Shown piece by piece: positions 46,856-57,273 of a stretch of DNA of 64,000 bases. This stretch comes from JBAXTE01 sp037130365 (GTDB lineage Bacteria; Bacteroidota; Bacteroidia; Bacteroidales; WCHB1-69). Position 1 is the first letter of the stretch. Each line of letters opens with the position of its first letter. The DNA is taken from positions 1-64,000 of the forward strand of contig JBAXTE010000007.1 in NCBI GenBank assembly GCA_037130365.1. Direction: 5' to 3'. The position numbers and the translations under genes are program-made. The notes beneath the pieces were generated by a model. That model worked only from the letters and a program-made list of their open reading frames with translations, was not told the origin of the DNA and did no database searches.

Positions 46856-49800
46856 TTATAGAATTAAATTTATTTTTCCGTTAAATGAATCTTTTCCAGA
46901 AGTTATTTTATAGAAATATAATCCTGCAGGAAGCGATTTTGGACGCCAATGATATACTTGTTGATTATTCACTTTTTGAGCGTGATTAAGAACATCGACA
47001 AGTTGACCTGATGTGTTGTAAATTGAAATTTGGGTTTGTGTGTCAAGCGCTCCAGATATCGCAATAGAAACTAGGTCTTTTGCTGGATTTGGATACGCAG
47101 AAACACTCATTTGGTTAGTGTTTTCTGTAATTCCAACATCCATTAAAACGGTTAGTTTCACTGGCATTTCGAGAATTGTACCATTGCTAAAAGTAATATT
47201 AATGACTGCCGGATAGACTCCAGCTAACATGTTATTGGTGTTGAATGTAAGGGAAATACCATCACTTTCGGAAGTGTTTAGCGATCCACTGAGGTATTGC
47301 GCTTGTAGCCAAGGAACATTGTATCCATCTAAATCTTTAATTAAAATTTGATACGTCGCAGTTCCTGTTCCTGTATTCATTAAGTGGATAGAGGTTTGTT
47401 CGGAAGCGTTTGAGTACATTACTTTTATAATTGAATCGGGAGCTGCAGTGCACGTTGGATTTGAAGATCCAAACGCAGGAAACTTTATTAAATCTACCCA
47501 AGCAGCATCATAACCAGAATTTACAGAAACATCTTTTCTATAAGTCCAACAAAAAGTGTGTGCACCAGCGGTTACTGGATATGCATTTAAATCCCATCCT
47601 ACTTCACCATCCCATCGGCCTTTTTCTTGCCCATCGATAGCAAAAGATAAATAATCCCAATTATTGTTTGCGTCATCTTCACAAGAAACTTTTTTGTAGA
47701 AAGAAACCATACCAGGAACTAATAAATCTTCAGTAAGAGTTAGTGTAGAAGTTTGGTTGTGGGTAATCATTCCCGAACGAGCCACTTTATTTCCTTCAAA
47801 AGCTGAATCCGTTCTGATTGTCCAAGCCGTATCTGAGAGAACCCAAGGAAAATGTGTAAATGTTCCAGTTTCGAAATTTTCGATGTTTCCGCCTGCAAAA
47901 AGAGAAAAAGAAAGGGTTTTGCTTAAATTTTCAGCCGTTAATGCAATATGAAAATCATTCATTCTGCCCTCTACAAAACTTGGACTTGTTTGAATAATAT
48001 AGCGCAACGAAGAGGTGCTAAATGGAGGTAAGTTGGTCACAGAATCAAGACTTTGAATAAAAGTAATATTTGATTCGGGCGTGGTTAACAAACCTCGAAT
48101 ATGCTCAACTGCCGACATTCCCGAATTACTAATTACAACTACAATTGTGTCTGTTTCGTTTGTATTCAATGAATTGTCATTACCATCAAAAACTGATGCT
48201 GAAGTTAACGTTACATCCGAAGAATAGGCAATTATAACAATATTTGTTGTCGAAGGAGAACCATCACAAGTGGTATGCAACGTAATGTTTATTGGATGTT
48301 CGTTTGGAATTGAATTGCTGACTTGAAATTTTATAGCATTTGAAAGTGTATATGTATTCCCTGCACCAATGTACCCAAAGTATTCTTGATTGTCGGTAAA
48401 CGTAATATATGGATCTGTTGATGTTGCTGTAATTAGTGCATTGGTAACTGCTGTTGTATCTATGTTTTTAACTACCAAATCTACATTTACCAATTCTCCA
48501 TTATTTACAATATTATCATTTCCAGCGTGTTCAACATGTGAAAGTACAACAATTCGATTACTAAAGGTTGTTGAAAAGGTTAATGTTTTTTCATTTACCA
48601 GTTCGTTATTATCAATTACTTGAAAATGTATTGGAACATTGTTATAATATTCTGAAGGAGTTCCGGTTAGCTGACCTTCGTCGCTAAGAAATAACTCTTT
48701 AGGGGCTTCATAGTTGTCAAATACAATTTTTCGCTCGGTAGGATTTGTTGTAAAAGAATTTGATATTGATGGAATTAAAAAATCTTTGGCATTTCCTCTA
48801 CTAACACCTGCCTTCCAAACGGTTCCTGCAGAAATATTAATGGTGCCATAATAAAATTCAATATCACCAGATGGAAATAGTTTTACAGAAAAATTAACTT
48901 GTGATGTGCTTTGACCTTGTACAGACATTTTCCAACGCACTATGCAATAATTTTGAGAACTTTCCACCCAAACTCCATCGTTTGCATTCATAATTAAATT
49001 TGCTTTAAATGGAGCTATAATTTCTCTGCTTTTAAAAAGCAAATCTTCACTTACCAAAAATGGCCATTGATAAATATTGCTTCTAAACTCTATATATCCA
49101 CTCGTGTTTATAACGATTTGGTTGTATTTTTTTCCATAAAAAGGAAAATCAAAAGGTAACGATTTGGTTGCAAATCCTTGGTAAGTGTTAGACATAGACA
49201 ATTGTTGCTGCATAACCTGAGGAAATGGTGTTACTTGCTCTGATTCGTCATAACCCATTTTAAAACGCCAATGATATGGAGCCGTACCGCCAGTTGCCGT
49301 AAGCTGTTGATTGTAAATTTCGAACGCTTCGGCATTTGGTAAGCTATTATTGGTAATAGTTGGTTTTGTGAAATTTAGGGTGTTATTTAACGAAAGGGTG
49401 GTTGTAGAATTATTCGTAATTAAGGTGTTTGTTTGAGTACAAGCTGTTTCCACAACGCTACCAGACGTATAATCCATCAGAGAGAAACTATTAATCTGTC
49501 CAGTAAACAAATTTGAGGCATCGGTTTCTACCACTTGCAAGAAATATTTTACGGGCAATCCTGGAGTAACTTCGTTTAACAGTGCAGAAATATCTAGACC
49601 TAAATCTATCGTTTTGGCTGCTTGAGAGGTATCACCTTGCATAAAAAGTTCTCCTCCTTGGTTGTTAAAAACCGAAAACTCCATCGTTTTTTCTGGAATC
49701 GTGGCAGCAGTGTTTGTAGCAATTCCGGCCACCAGTTTTAAATGATTTCTGCCAGAGTGTGTCAAATTTACTTTATATGTAGCCAACGGCTGATAGTTCT

Positions 49801-50827
49801 CTTTTACTTTTATCACGAATGTTGTTGTGTTCCAAATGCCGCCATTAGCAGGAGTTTCAGCTAATACTTTATACATCATATAGCAAAACCCATTATTTGC
49901 AAAATCAATTCCAAATGAGTTGGTAAACTTTACACCACCAATTTCCCAATCGCGCATATCCACAACTCCATCACTGTTAATATCTATATTATTGGTGTAT
50001 TGTCCATCCCCATTATAATCAAAACGAATTGAATCGTTAAATCCTACAATCGTTTGGCAGTGATTAACATACGAACTAAACTGAGTGATTACTTTCATTC
50101 CAGCTTCGGGAGTGCCAGCGGGTAAAGTAGGAAATGTTGACCCATTACTAACATAAGTGGAATAAAAGTTTGCAATTCCACCTTCTGCTGATCCATCTAA
50201 ATGGTCATAAAGCCATTGTTTAAGTGTTGCTAATCCTTGAGGTGTGTTTACTGGAATGGAATATACTTCGTAAATTCTGTTTTTCATAGCTTCGTAGTAT
50301 TTAGAATAACCAGTCATCCATTTTGATGCGCCACCAGAGCTGTTTGTTCCGCCCCATTGTGTGGTGTTTGGGGTGCCAGCCATACGTATGACATCCCAAG
50401 TTTCAAGGCAATTAACACCCGTGCTTGTGCCGCCGTTTTTAAAATTCCAGGCAAAATGAGTAGGATATTGATTTCCAGCAACATTTGATGGTAAATTGCG
50501 AAGTCGATTCATTTCGTAGGTAAATGTGTAAGCTATTCCAGCTGCCTGCCCACATTCTAATGCCACTTGATAAAAAATGGGTTGTAAATATTGTGAGCCA
50601 GAATGATCAACAATCGACGGAATATTTTTTGAACCATTTAAATAGCTTGTTGGCAAAGTTAATTGTGGAAGTTGAAAAAGATACGCACTGTCAATTTTTT
50701 TTAATCGACTAATTGGGCTTTCGTAATATTGTTCAATGGCCGCTTTTGTAGCCCCTTTATTTGTGTTTTGTGCATTAACAATATTTAGTGCAAGCAAAAC
50801 AAATAATAATACGGTGATCTTTTTCAT
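46856..50827 (-). CDS. Large T9SS-exported papain-like (C1) cysteine protease, paralogue
   Basis: The 1323-aa product has a signal peptide ending VNAQ and a C1 domain with Gln87, Cys92 (ECGQAAG), His256 (YVNHCQTIVGF) and Asn303 (TNSFGIDFANNGF). The insertion between His and Asn carries the acidic loops DYNGDGQYT and DINSDGVVDMRDWE, as in its neighbour. The rest is a long beta-rich region with CARDB-like and concanavalin-like parts, then a T9SS sorting domain (AYPNPAKDL, GLYFYKITSGK). The two genes are head to tail with a stem-loop between. They arose by duplication and have diverged throughout. Confidence 0.85.
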   Translation of the reverse strand: MKKITVLLFVLLALNIVNAQNTNKGATKAAIEQYYESPISRLKKIDSAYLFQLPQLTLPTSYLNGSKNIPSIVDHSGSQYLQPIFYQVALECGQAAGIAYTFTYEMNRLRNLPSNVAGNQYPTHFAWNFKNGGTSTGVNCLETWDVIRMAGTPNTTQWGGTNSSGGASKWMTGYSKYYEAMKNRIYEVYSIPVNTPQGLATLKQWLYDHLDGSAEGGIANFYSTYVSNGSTFPTLPAGTPEAGMKVITQFSSYVNHCQTIVGFNDSIRFDYNGDGQYTNNIDINSDGVVDMRDWEIGGVKFTNSFGIDFANNGFCYMMYKVLAETPANGGIWNTTTFVIKVKENYQPLATYKVNLTHSGRNHLKLVAGIATNTAATIPEKTMEFSVFNNQGGELFMQGDTSQAAKTIDLGLDISALLNEVTPGLPVKYFLQVVETDASNLFTGQINSFSLMDYTSGSVVETACTQTNTLITNNSTTTLSLNNTLNFTKPTITNNSLPNAEAFEIYNQQLTATGGTAPYHWRFKMGYDESEQVTPFPQVMQQQLSMSNTYQGFATKSLPFDFPFYGKKYNQIVINTSGYIEFRSNIYQWPFLVSEDLLFKSREIIAPFKANLIMNANDGVWVESSQNYCIVRWKMSVQGQSTSQVNFSVKLFPSGDIEFYYGTINISAGTVWKAGVSRGNAKDFLIPSISNSFTTNPTERKIVFDNYEAPKELFLSDEGQLTGTPSEYYNNVPIHFQVIDNNELVNEKTLTFSTTFSNRIVVLSHVEHAGNDNIVNNGELVNVDLVVKNIDTTAVTNALITATSTDPYITFTDNQEYFGYIGAGNTYTLSNAIKFQVSNSIPNEHPINITLHTTCDGSPSTTNIVIIAYSSDVTLTSASVFDGNDNSLNTNETDTIVVVISNSGMSAVEHIRGLLTTPESNITFIQSLDSVTNLPPFSTSSLRYIIQTSPSFVEGRMNDFHIALTAENLSKTLSFSLFAGGNIENFETGTFTHFPWVLSDTAWTIRTDSAFEGNKVARSGMITHNQTSTLTLTEDLLVPGMVSFYKKVSCEDDANNNWDYLSFAIDGQEKGRWDGEVGWDLNAYPVTAGAHTFCWTYRKDVSVNSGYDAAWVDLIKFPAFGSSNPTCTAAPDSIIKVMYSNASEQTSIHLMNTGTGTATYQILIKDLDGYNVPWLQAQYLSGSLNTSESDGISLTFNTNNMLAGVYPAVINITFSNGTILEMPVKLTVLMDVGITENTNQMSVSAYPNPAKDLVSIAISGALDTQTQISIYNTSGQLVDVLNHAQKVNNQQVYHWRPKSLPAGLYFYKITSGKDSFNGKINLIL

Positions 50828-50905
50828 CTTTCAACTGTTTTAATCATTATTCTGTGATAATTTCTAATAATTATTTTTATCATCAGAGTTTATGTTTTTT
50901 ATAAT

Positions 50906-53560
50906 TTATTCAAACTTTACCCCGATTGTAATTGGTTTTTTATACCGTTTTACAGTACCATTCAAATTCCATATTTCGATATAAAAAAGATAGATTCCAG
51001 AAGATGCCTTTAGGTTATTTTCTGTCGTTCCATCCCAGCTATAAGTTCCATCTAATGATGCTAAATCATTATTAACCAATTGTTTTACTTTAAATCCAGC
51101 AGCATTATACACCCAAATTGAAATTCGATATCCTGGCTCAATAAATTTGTAACTAACATTAGCAACATCATTCATCCCATCGTTATCAGGGGTAAAAACT
51201 TCAGGAGAAATAGTAATTCCATCATCGGAAACATTTGGATCTGACCATTGAGAATTTTTATATCCTGGAGTAGCATATCCAACGGTTGAGGCAGCCGAAT
51301 GCCAGTTTGTTTTATCTGTGGATAATCGCTCGGCAGATAATCTTTCTAACGAAACACCATCGGTAGATTTGAGCATAGCATAATGCATATCTAAGCTATA
51401 GGTAACTTTATCGATTTCGGCACTATTTAGGTCTGTTAAAATTACTACTCCGTCGTCGTTGTTGTAGGTTGGGAAAGAGCTCATTTGAACAAAATTATTT
51501 ATAGCATAGGTTGTATATTGCTGATGAATTGGGGTTGAGTTTGACGAAAGAACTACATATTGACCAGGGAACAGCAAATATCCTTCGGTGGTAATCGTTT
51601 TCATACTTGGTGTACCCGAGGAAAGAGTTCCCAATAACAACTGTTTTAAATCAATTATTTTGGTAGAACGATTATAAAGCTCTACAAAATCTACCCCACC
51701 TTCGCGAGGATTTGAAAGAATTTCGTTTATAACTACATCTCCTGGTTGTGGTGGATAAGCAATTGCAAATTGAGCAGTACTGTTGAGTAAAATCATATTT
51801 CCAGAACAATCAGTAATCGTATCTGTAATTGAAATTGTATAGGTCTGACCCATCACAATGGTGTCGGCAAAATTGAGCAGTACGGACTTATTTGTTGGTA
51901 CCGAAGCAATTGCTGTTAATGGATGTCCAAGATTTAAAGAGGCTTGGTAACGATTTGGATTTGACAAGAAAGTGCCATCCATACTTTCAGAAAAATAGAG
52001 TGATACCGAACGATTTCCTTCTACAACAGCTCGAAGAATGGTGGGATTTACAATGTCTGGGCTAGAAGAAAAGACTGAGTTTCTTCGCCCTGGAGTTCCC
52101 CCAGATAAATCATTAGAAGCAATCCAGTTTTCGCTTTCACCACAAAAATTCATTGGATCAATTTGCTCTAGCGACCAACCACCATCTTTTTTAAAGTTAT
52201 CGACATACCAAGTGTCAGAAAAATTTATGTAATGCACCAAAAGTTGAGATGGTGTAAATAGCGAAATTTCTTGTCCAGAGTTTGTTACCGAAATACTCGA
52301 AACTCCTATTACTGCAACATTTGGATTAAAATTACCAGCAGAACCAGCAGCGGTAATGATTACAAAACTATCGGGAAGCAAAAAATAATCGGGTAAAATT
52401 TTTGAAGAAGTTCCTAACACAAGCGACCATCCATTTAGATTAATCGGTAAAGCGGTGTTGTTCTTAAGTTCTACATACTCCACGTTTGGCAATCCAACAG
52501 CAGGATCGGGATCAGCCATTATTTCGTTGATTACGATATCCCATTGTTGAGGAATATAATAAGCAAAAGGAACTGTTTGTGGAATTATAATATTTCCCAC
52601 CAAATCGGTAACACCCGAAACGGTGAGTTGATAAGCTAAATTATGAACAAATGAGTTTGGAAAAGTTAATCGGACTATGGAAGGATTTACGCCATCAATT
52701 TCTGATAGCGATGGTGCTCCAAATCCATTATTTGCCGAATAATAAGCAGCAATTGTTGCCGTTAGTTGATTTACCGATTCCGAAAATTGCAACTCCAATT
52801 GCGTATCGCTAATAACCGTGGCTCTAGTTACTGTAGGAGCTAGAATATCTTTTACGATTGAACCGATAAAAAAATCATCAAAATAAAAATTTGTCTTATT
52901 CGATGAGGTAAACTTACAATAAACACCTGCGTATTGCGATGTTTTGTATGTAGTATCTGTTGCTTGCCCTTCGAGTTGATAATTGGTTCCACCAATAGTA
53001 TCCGAATACAACTTCCATAATCCAGAATTGTCACGCAGTACCTTTATGCTCACATTTTTTGAAGTAGTAATTTTTCCAATTGTCCCATCAATAATTTGAG
53101 TAGCACCTAATCCCGTTTGGCGCCATAATGAAATATTATCTTTTGCTGAATTTGCATCATCTCCAAACATCACAAAATAGCCATTTAAAGAGCCAAGCAA
53201 ATTTGCCGAATCGGAGGTAAGATAAACTCGTTCATTGTTGGTGGTTGATGTGCCACTGCTTAAACTTATACGAACCCAAAAGCGCCATTCGGTGCTATCG
53301 ATATTTGCTATTGGATTAGGAAATCGAAGATGTGCAACGCCTGCTTGTGTAGCATTCAGCTGTAGGCGAGGTTGCAAACTCCAAGCAGAACTTGAGTATG
53401 TTGAAATTTTAAACAAAGAATCGTCTCCCGACCATGAAGGGGTGTTTGTAAAATCTCCATCCGAAAAATCTTCAATAATCTGAGCCTTAAGCTGATTTTG
53501 AAAAGGAAGTATTAAAACGGTTATTATTACTAGCTGAATGAAGAGGCGATTTAATTTCAT
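50906..53560 (-). CDS. Lamin-tail-domain secreted protein with FlgD/CHU_C-like C-terminus
   Basis: The 884-aa product has a signal peptide ending QLKAQ. The N-terminal part (about 25-230) looks like a concanavalin-type lectin fold. Ig-like (SbsA/big) modules and two lamin-tail domains follow, starting IVINEIMADPDP and VVINEILSNPREG, both with the WSL-type beta pattern. The C-terminus has SPEVFTPDNDGMNDV and SWDGTTENNLKASSGIYLFYIEIWN, the FlgD/CHU_C-like region of type B T9SS cargo. It should be exported and surface bound. It is 78 bp upstream of the protease pair. No enzymatic motif is seen. Confidence 0.82.
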   Translation of the reverse strand: MKLNRLFIQLVIITVLILPFQNQLKAQIIEDFSDGDFTNTPSWSGDDSLFKISTYSSSAWSLQPRLQLNATQAGVAHLRFPNPIANIDSTEWRFWVRISLSSGTSTTNNERVYLTSDSANLLGSLNGYFVMFGDDANSAKDNISLWRQTGLGATQIIDGTIGKITTSKNVSIKVLRDNSGLWKLYSDTIGGTNYQLEGQATDTTYKTSQYAGVYCKFTSSNKTNFYFDDFFIGSIVKDILAPTVTRATVISDTQLELQFSESVNQLTATIAAYYSANNGFGAPSLSEIDGVNPSIVRLTFPNSFVHNLAYQLTVSGVTDLVGNIIIPQTVPFAYYIPQQWDIVINEIMADPDPAVGLPNVEYVELKNNTALPINLNGWSLVLGTSSKILPDYFLLPDSFVIITAAGSAGNFNPNVAVIGVSSISVTNSGQEISLFTPSQLLVHYINFSDTWYVDNFKKDGGWSLEQIDPMNFCGESENWIASNDLSGGTPGRRNSVFSSSPDIVNPTILRAVVEGNRSVSLYFSESMDGTFLSNPNRYQASLNLGHPLTAIASVPTNKSVLLNFADTIVMGQTYTISITDTITDCSGNMILLNSTAQFAIAYPPQPGDVVINEILSNPREGGVDFVELYNRSTKIIDLKQLLLGTLSSGTPSMKTITTEGYLLFPGQYVVLSSNSTPIHQQYTTYAINNFVQMSSFPTYNNDDGVVILTDLNSAEIDKVTYSLDMHYAMLKSTDGVSLERLSAERLSTDKTNWHSAASTVGYATPGYKNSQWSDPNVSDDGITISPEVFTPDNDGMNDVANVSYKFIEPGYRISIWVYNAAGFKVKQLVNNDLASLDGTYSWDGTTENNLKASSGIYLFYIEIWNLNGTVKRYKKPITIGVKFE

Positions 53561-53604
53561 CTTAAAAAAATTTAATTCTTACGTAAACAAGAGTGTAAAT
53601 ATAC

Positions 53605-53612
53605 TATTTTTG
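53605..53612 (+). promoter_or_regulatory. -7-like element upstream of asd
   Basis: TATTTTTG matches TAnnTTTG, with no good -33 box. It would give asd a leader of about 175 nt. Weak alone. Confidence 0.3.
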
Positions 53613-53795
53613 CAAACAAAAAACCATTTAAGAGATACTTTTCTGGTGTTTTTTATAAAGAGAGATTCTTAATGTTCATTTTTTTGAAGCAGACAATAAA
53701 TTTAATCCGATGTTATCAACAATCAGGATTCAACCTGAAAAGGGATATTCGAAGCTAAAAATGAATTTTTTGATGTTCAGTAAATTAATTAGATT

Positions 53796-54785
53796 ATGAA
53801 AATTGTAGTAGTTGGAGCAACCGGTTTAGTAGGCTCAGTAATGCTTAAGGTTCTGGAAGAAGAGAATCTTCTTATTCACGAAATAATTCTTGTTGCATCC
53901 CAAAAATCTGTGGGTAAAAAAATTCAGATAGGAAGTAGAGAAATTGCAGTTATTTCTGTTGAAGACGCAGTTCTTCTAAATCCAGAAATCGCAATTTTTT
54001 CGGCCGGTTCTAGCTTGTCTAAAGAGTGGGCTCCAAAATTTGCTAAAAATGGAACATTTGTTATTGATAATTCATCCGCCTGGCGGATGTTTGATGAAGT
54101 GCCATTAGTTGTTCCAGAAATAAACGCTGATGCAATTACCGAGCAGACTAAAATTATTGCAAATCCAAATTGCTCTACCATTCAATTGGTGCTTGCATTG
54201 GCTCCCCTTCATCATAAATATGGAATTAAACGTTTAGTAATTTCAACCTATCAATCGGTAACAGGAACTGGGGTAAAAGCAGTGGCACAACTCGAAAATG
54301 AACGCCAAAACATTTCTGGAGGAATGGCTTATCTTTATCCAATAGACTTAAATGTGATTCCTCACGGCGGAGATTTTTTGGATGATGGATACACCACCGA
54401 AGAGGAAAAACTGGTGAATGAAACACGTAAAATTTTAAGTGATAATTCAATTCAAATAACTGCTACCGTAGTTCGAGTTCCAGTATATGGTGGGCACTCG
54501 GAATCAATAAATATTGAGTTTTTTAAAGAGTTCGACCTCAACGAAGTAAAATCTTTATTAGCATCAACACCTGGAATCGTAGTTCAAGATAATCCCAAAA
54601 CAAATGAGTATCCGATGCCTCTTTTCTCCAAAAACAAAAACGAGGTATTTGTTGGTCGAATTAGAAGAGATTTTTCGCAACCAAATTCATTAAACATTTG
54701 GGTTGTGGCAGATAATCTTCGAAAAGGAGCAGCCACAAATGCTGTTCAAATTGCTCAATATCTAATTGCTTCGAAATTGGTTTAG
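53796..54785 (+). CDS. asd: Aspartate-semialdehyde dehydrogenase
   Basis: The 329-aa product makes aspartate semialdehyde for lysine/diaminopimelate, threonine and methionine. It has the Rossmann start VVVGATGLVGSVMLKVLEE, the active-site Cys in NPNCSTIQLVLAL and the His in RVPVYGGHSESINIEF. Length is normal. It stands between the divergent LTD gene and selO, with gaps of 235 and 300 bp. Confidence 0.96.
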   Translation: MKIVVVGATGLVGSVMLKVLEEENLLIHEIILVASQKSVGKKIQIGSREIAVISVEDAVLLNPEIAIFSAGSSLSKEWAPKFAKNGTFVIDNSSAWRMFDEVPLVVPEINADAITEQTKIIANPNCSTIQLVLALAPLHHKYGIKRLVISTYQSVTGTGVKAVAQLENERQNISGGMAYLYPIDLNVIPHGGDFLDDGYTTEEEKLVNETRKILSDNSIQITATVVRVPVYGGHSESINIEFFKEFDLNEVKSLLASTPGIVVQDNPKTNEYPMPLFSKNKNEVFVGRIRRDFSQPNSLNIWVVADNLRKGAATNAVQIAQYLIASKLV

Positions 54786-55085
54786 CAATATTCGGGAAAG
54801 AATCAAATTTGATAATGTTAACAATAAAGAGATAAACAAAATTGAAACTCATTCGTTGTTTTTTGGGCCATTATTAGCGACCATATCTTTACAAAATTTA
54901 TTATGAATATTCGTCTATGATGCTTATATTCTATTGTGTATCGAAACATTTAGGTGCTTCTTTTGTTATCGTATTGCACTTTTTTTCTTGCTCAAAGCTT
55001 TTTATCCCAAATATCTTTTTTGCCTCAAAAAATTAAATTCGATATCAATACCCTCTTTTTCGCATCATACTTTTAAGACAGTCAA
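54786..55085. other. Intergenic gap between asd and selO
   Basis: I see no gene, RNA or clear terminator in these 300 bases. The upstream region of selO holds TACTTTTA, one base off the -7 consensus, about 12 bases before its ATG. Confidence 0.5.
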
Positions 55086-56558
55086 ATGGAGAACAAATCA
55101 AACAACAATAAAGAACAATATCTCCCTTTTAATAATACATACGACCAACTACCCGAACATTTTTACTCGCGATGTTTGCCAACACCAGTAAAAAATCCGC
55201 AATTAATAATGTTAAACGAACCCCTTGCAACGCAACTTGGACTAGATTTTAAAAAACTAAATTCGTCGGTTGGAGCTGCACTTTTTTCGGGAAATTCAAT
55301 TTCGAAAGATTCAAACCCCATTGCGATGGTTTATGCAGGACATCAATTTGGATATTTTGTTCCACAATTGGGCGACGGAAGAGCTATTTTATTGGGAGAA
55401 ATAGTAGACAAAAACAACCAACGATTTGATATTCAATTAAAGGGAAGCGGACAAACACCATACTCTCGTCGAGGTGATGGAAGAGCATCGCTTGGTCCTG
55501 TGATGCGCGAATACATCATCAGCGAAGCGATCCATAATTTGGGAATTCCTACTACACGGAGTTTGGCAATGGTTTCTACAGGCGAAATGGTGATGCGTGA
55601 AACGGCTTTACCGGGAGCAATTTTAACTCGTGTTGCATCGAGCCATATTCGTGTGGGAACTTTTGAATATTTTTCGGCTATGGGCGATGTAAAATCGGTT
55701 AAACAATTAGCAGATTACGCCATTAATCGCCATTATCCGGCTGTAAAAACAATGCAGAATCCGTATATTGGTTTTTTAATTGCAGTTTGCGACGCTCAAG
55801 CTTCGCTGGTGGCAAAATGGATGAATGTTGGCTTTATTCATGGCGTGATGAATACCGATAACATGACCATTTCGGGCGAAACTATCGATTATGGACCGTG
55901 TGCTTTTATGGACGAATATCATCCATCAACCGTTTTTAGCTCCATCGACAGCTCTGGTAGATATGCCTATAAAAATCAATCGAATATTGCACAATGGAAC
56001 ATTGCCCGTTTGGCAGAAACACTTTTACCGTTTCTCGATAAAATTGAGTCGGAAGCAGCTAAAATTGCCAACGAAATTGTTCATCAGTTTTCGCAGAACT
56101 ACGAAAATTATTGGTGGAATGGCTTGCGTCGGAAGTTGGGTCTCTTTACAAATCAACCACAAGACATTGAGTTAATTAAAAAACTTTTTGTGGTGATGCA
56201 TGTCAAGAGTGCTGATTTTACCAATACGTTTCGAATGTTAAGTAGGGTTCCCGAAGGAGGAGCTCTGGATTCAGCATTCGAAGATTGGTCGAAAGTATGG
56301 TTAAATCGACAAAAAGAAGAAGGGCGGACTTCAGAAGAAGTGGGAAAATTAATGCGAAGTCAGAATCCAGCTTTTATTCCTCGAAATCATTTGGTGCAAA
56401 AAGCCATTGATGATGCTGTGGAGCAGAATAATTTCGAAACCATGAATTTATTGATTTCGATACTTTCAAATCCTTATGAGGATCAACCTCAATACATTGA
56501 TTTTCAAAAAACACCAACAGCCGCTGAACGAGTAACTCAAACTTTTTGTGGGACTTAA
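55086..56558 (+). CDS. selO: SelO/YdiU-family protein adenylyltransferase
   Basis: The 490-aa product belongs to the SelO pseudokinases, which transfer AMP from ATP to protein hydroxyls. Key motifs are HQFGYFVPQLGDGRAILLGE, QLKGSGQTPYSRRGDGRASLGPVMREYI and the metal-binding NTDNM and DYGPCAFMD. Length is as in E. coli YdiU. It ends QTFCGT with one Cys, so no selenocysteine motif is present. In E. coli it links to oxidative stress control. It stands alone and is convergent with the next gene. Confidence 0.93.
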   Translation: MENKSNNNKEQYLPFNNTYDQLPEHFYSRCLPTPVKNPQLIMLNEPLATQLGLDFKKLNSSVGAALFSGNSISKDSNPIAMVYAGHQFGYFVPQLGDGRAILLGEIVDKNNQRFDIQLKGSGQTPYSRRGDGRASLGPVMREYIISEAIHNLGIPTTRSLAMVSTGEMVMRETALPGAILTRVASSHIRVGTFEYFSAMGDVKSVKQLADYAINRHYPAVKTMQNPYIGFLIAVCDAQASLVAKWMNVGFIHGVMNTDNMTISGETIDYGPCAFMDEYHPSTVFSSIDSSGRYAYKNQSNIAQWNIARLAETLLPFLDKIESEAAKIANEIVHQFSQNYENYWWNGLRRKLGLFTNQPQDIELIKKLFVVMHVKSADFTNTFRMLSRVPEGGALDSAFEDWSKVWLNRQKEEGRTSEEVGKLMRSQNPAFIPRNHLVQKAIDDAVEQNNFETMNLLISILSNPYEDQPQYIDFQKTPTAAERVTQTFCGT

Positions 56559-56570
56559 CGATTATAAGAT

Positions 56571-57263
56571 TTATGCAATAAAGAGTAATCCGCCAACATC
56601 CTGAAGAGTTTCTGCAGGAAGTTCCACGCATTCTAGTCCAGATTTGGCAATGAATTCATAAATCTCTTGTTGATTAGGAATTGATGAAAGCGAACCCATA
56701 AAAAAAACTTTTTGTTCGGAAAGTAAAACACCTCCACATCCTCCAAAAAGACCATGATTGTAGCCTTCAAGAGATACCGATTGTGGTGAAACCAAAAGAC
56801 TTTTATGGTTTTTTTCCAACAATTTAAAATGTGTTTTTGCATCCGAAGTAATAAATGAATCATCTGAAAGCGCAAGCGTACTACAGCGACAGTAACTTTG
56901 TTTTACATCAATAATCTCATTATTTTTGCTCAAATCCAATATCCGCTGATCTACAGTTTGGACATTGCAAATGGTTACTTTATTCGTCACAACGGCATTG
57001 TATCTGGCGATTTCGGGGTGGCTAACCTCAACGGGGTTTTCTCCAAATATTATGGGAGAATTTAATTGATTAAGTTTTTCTAGAATTTTTAAATCAGTAT
57101 TTGGTGCAACAATTAAACTGATTGGGGTTTGACAAATAAACAAATCGGGATGACCACATAACGGAGAATTTGCGAGTAACGAGCTGTTAAACAAAATAAC
57201 TTCTCCAAATTGTTCTAGTGCTCGTATTGCTTCTTTCGATGCTCGATAATCACAGATAATCAA
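56571..57263 (-). CDS. DUF6873-like GME-fold protein
   Basis: The 230-aa product has no signal peptide. It resembles small Firmicutes and Bacteroidota proteins of the DUF6873 family, which have a guanidine-modifying-enzyme-like fold. Supporting points are the repeated short beta-strand pattern, HPEIARYNAV, QSYCRCSTLALSDDSFITSD near residues 122-141, and the GFGGCGG-like stretch GLFGGCGGVLLSEQKVFFMG near 172-191. The Cys residues of that part are conserved-looking. The catalytic function is unknown. It is 10 bp upstream of... the next minus-strand gene ends 10 bp before it (57274), so it may share that transcript. Confidence 0.6.
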   Translation of the reverse strand: MIICDYRASKEAIRALEQFGEVILFNSSLLANSPLCGHPDLFICQTPISLIVAPNTDLKILEKLNQLNSPIIFGENPVEVSHPEIARYNAVVTNKVTICNVQTVDQRILDLSKNNEIIDVKQSYCRCSTLALSDDSFITSDAKTHFKLLEKNHKSLLVSPQSVSLEGYNHGLFGGCGGVLLSEQKVFFMGSLSSIPNQQEIYEFIAKSGLECVELPAETLQDVGGLLFIA

Positions 57264-57273
57264 TATGATAGAA

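Noticed and set aside
54934..55191. 85-aa ORF before selO
   Set aside because: It overlaps the selO start in another frame and has a random-looking composition.
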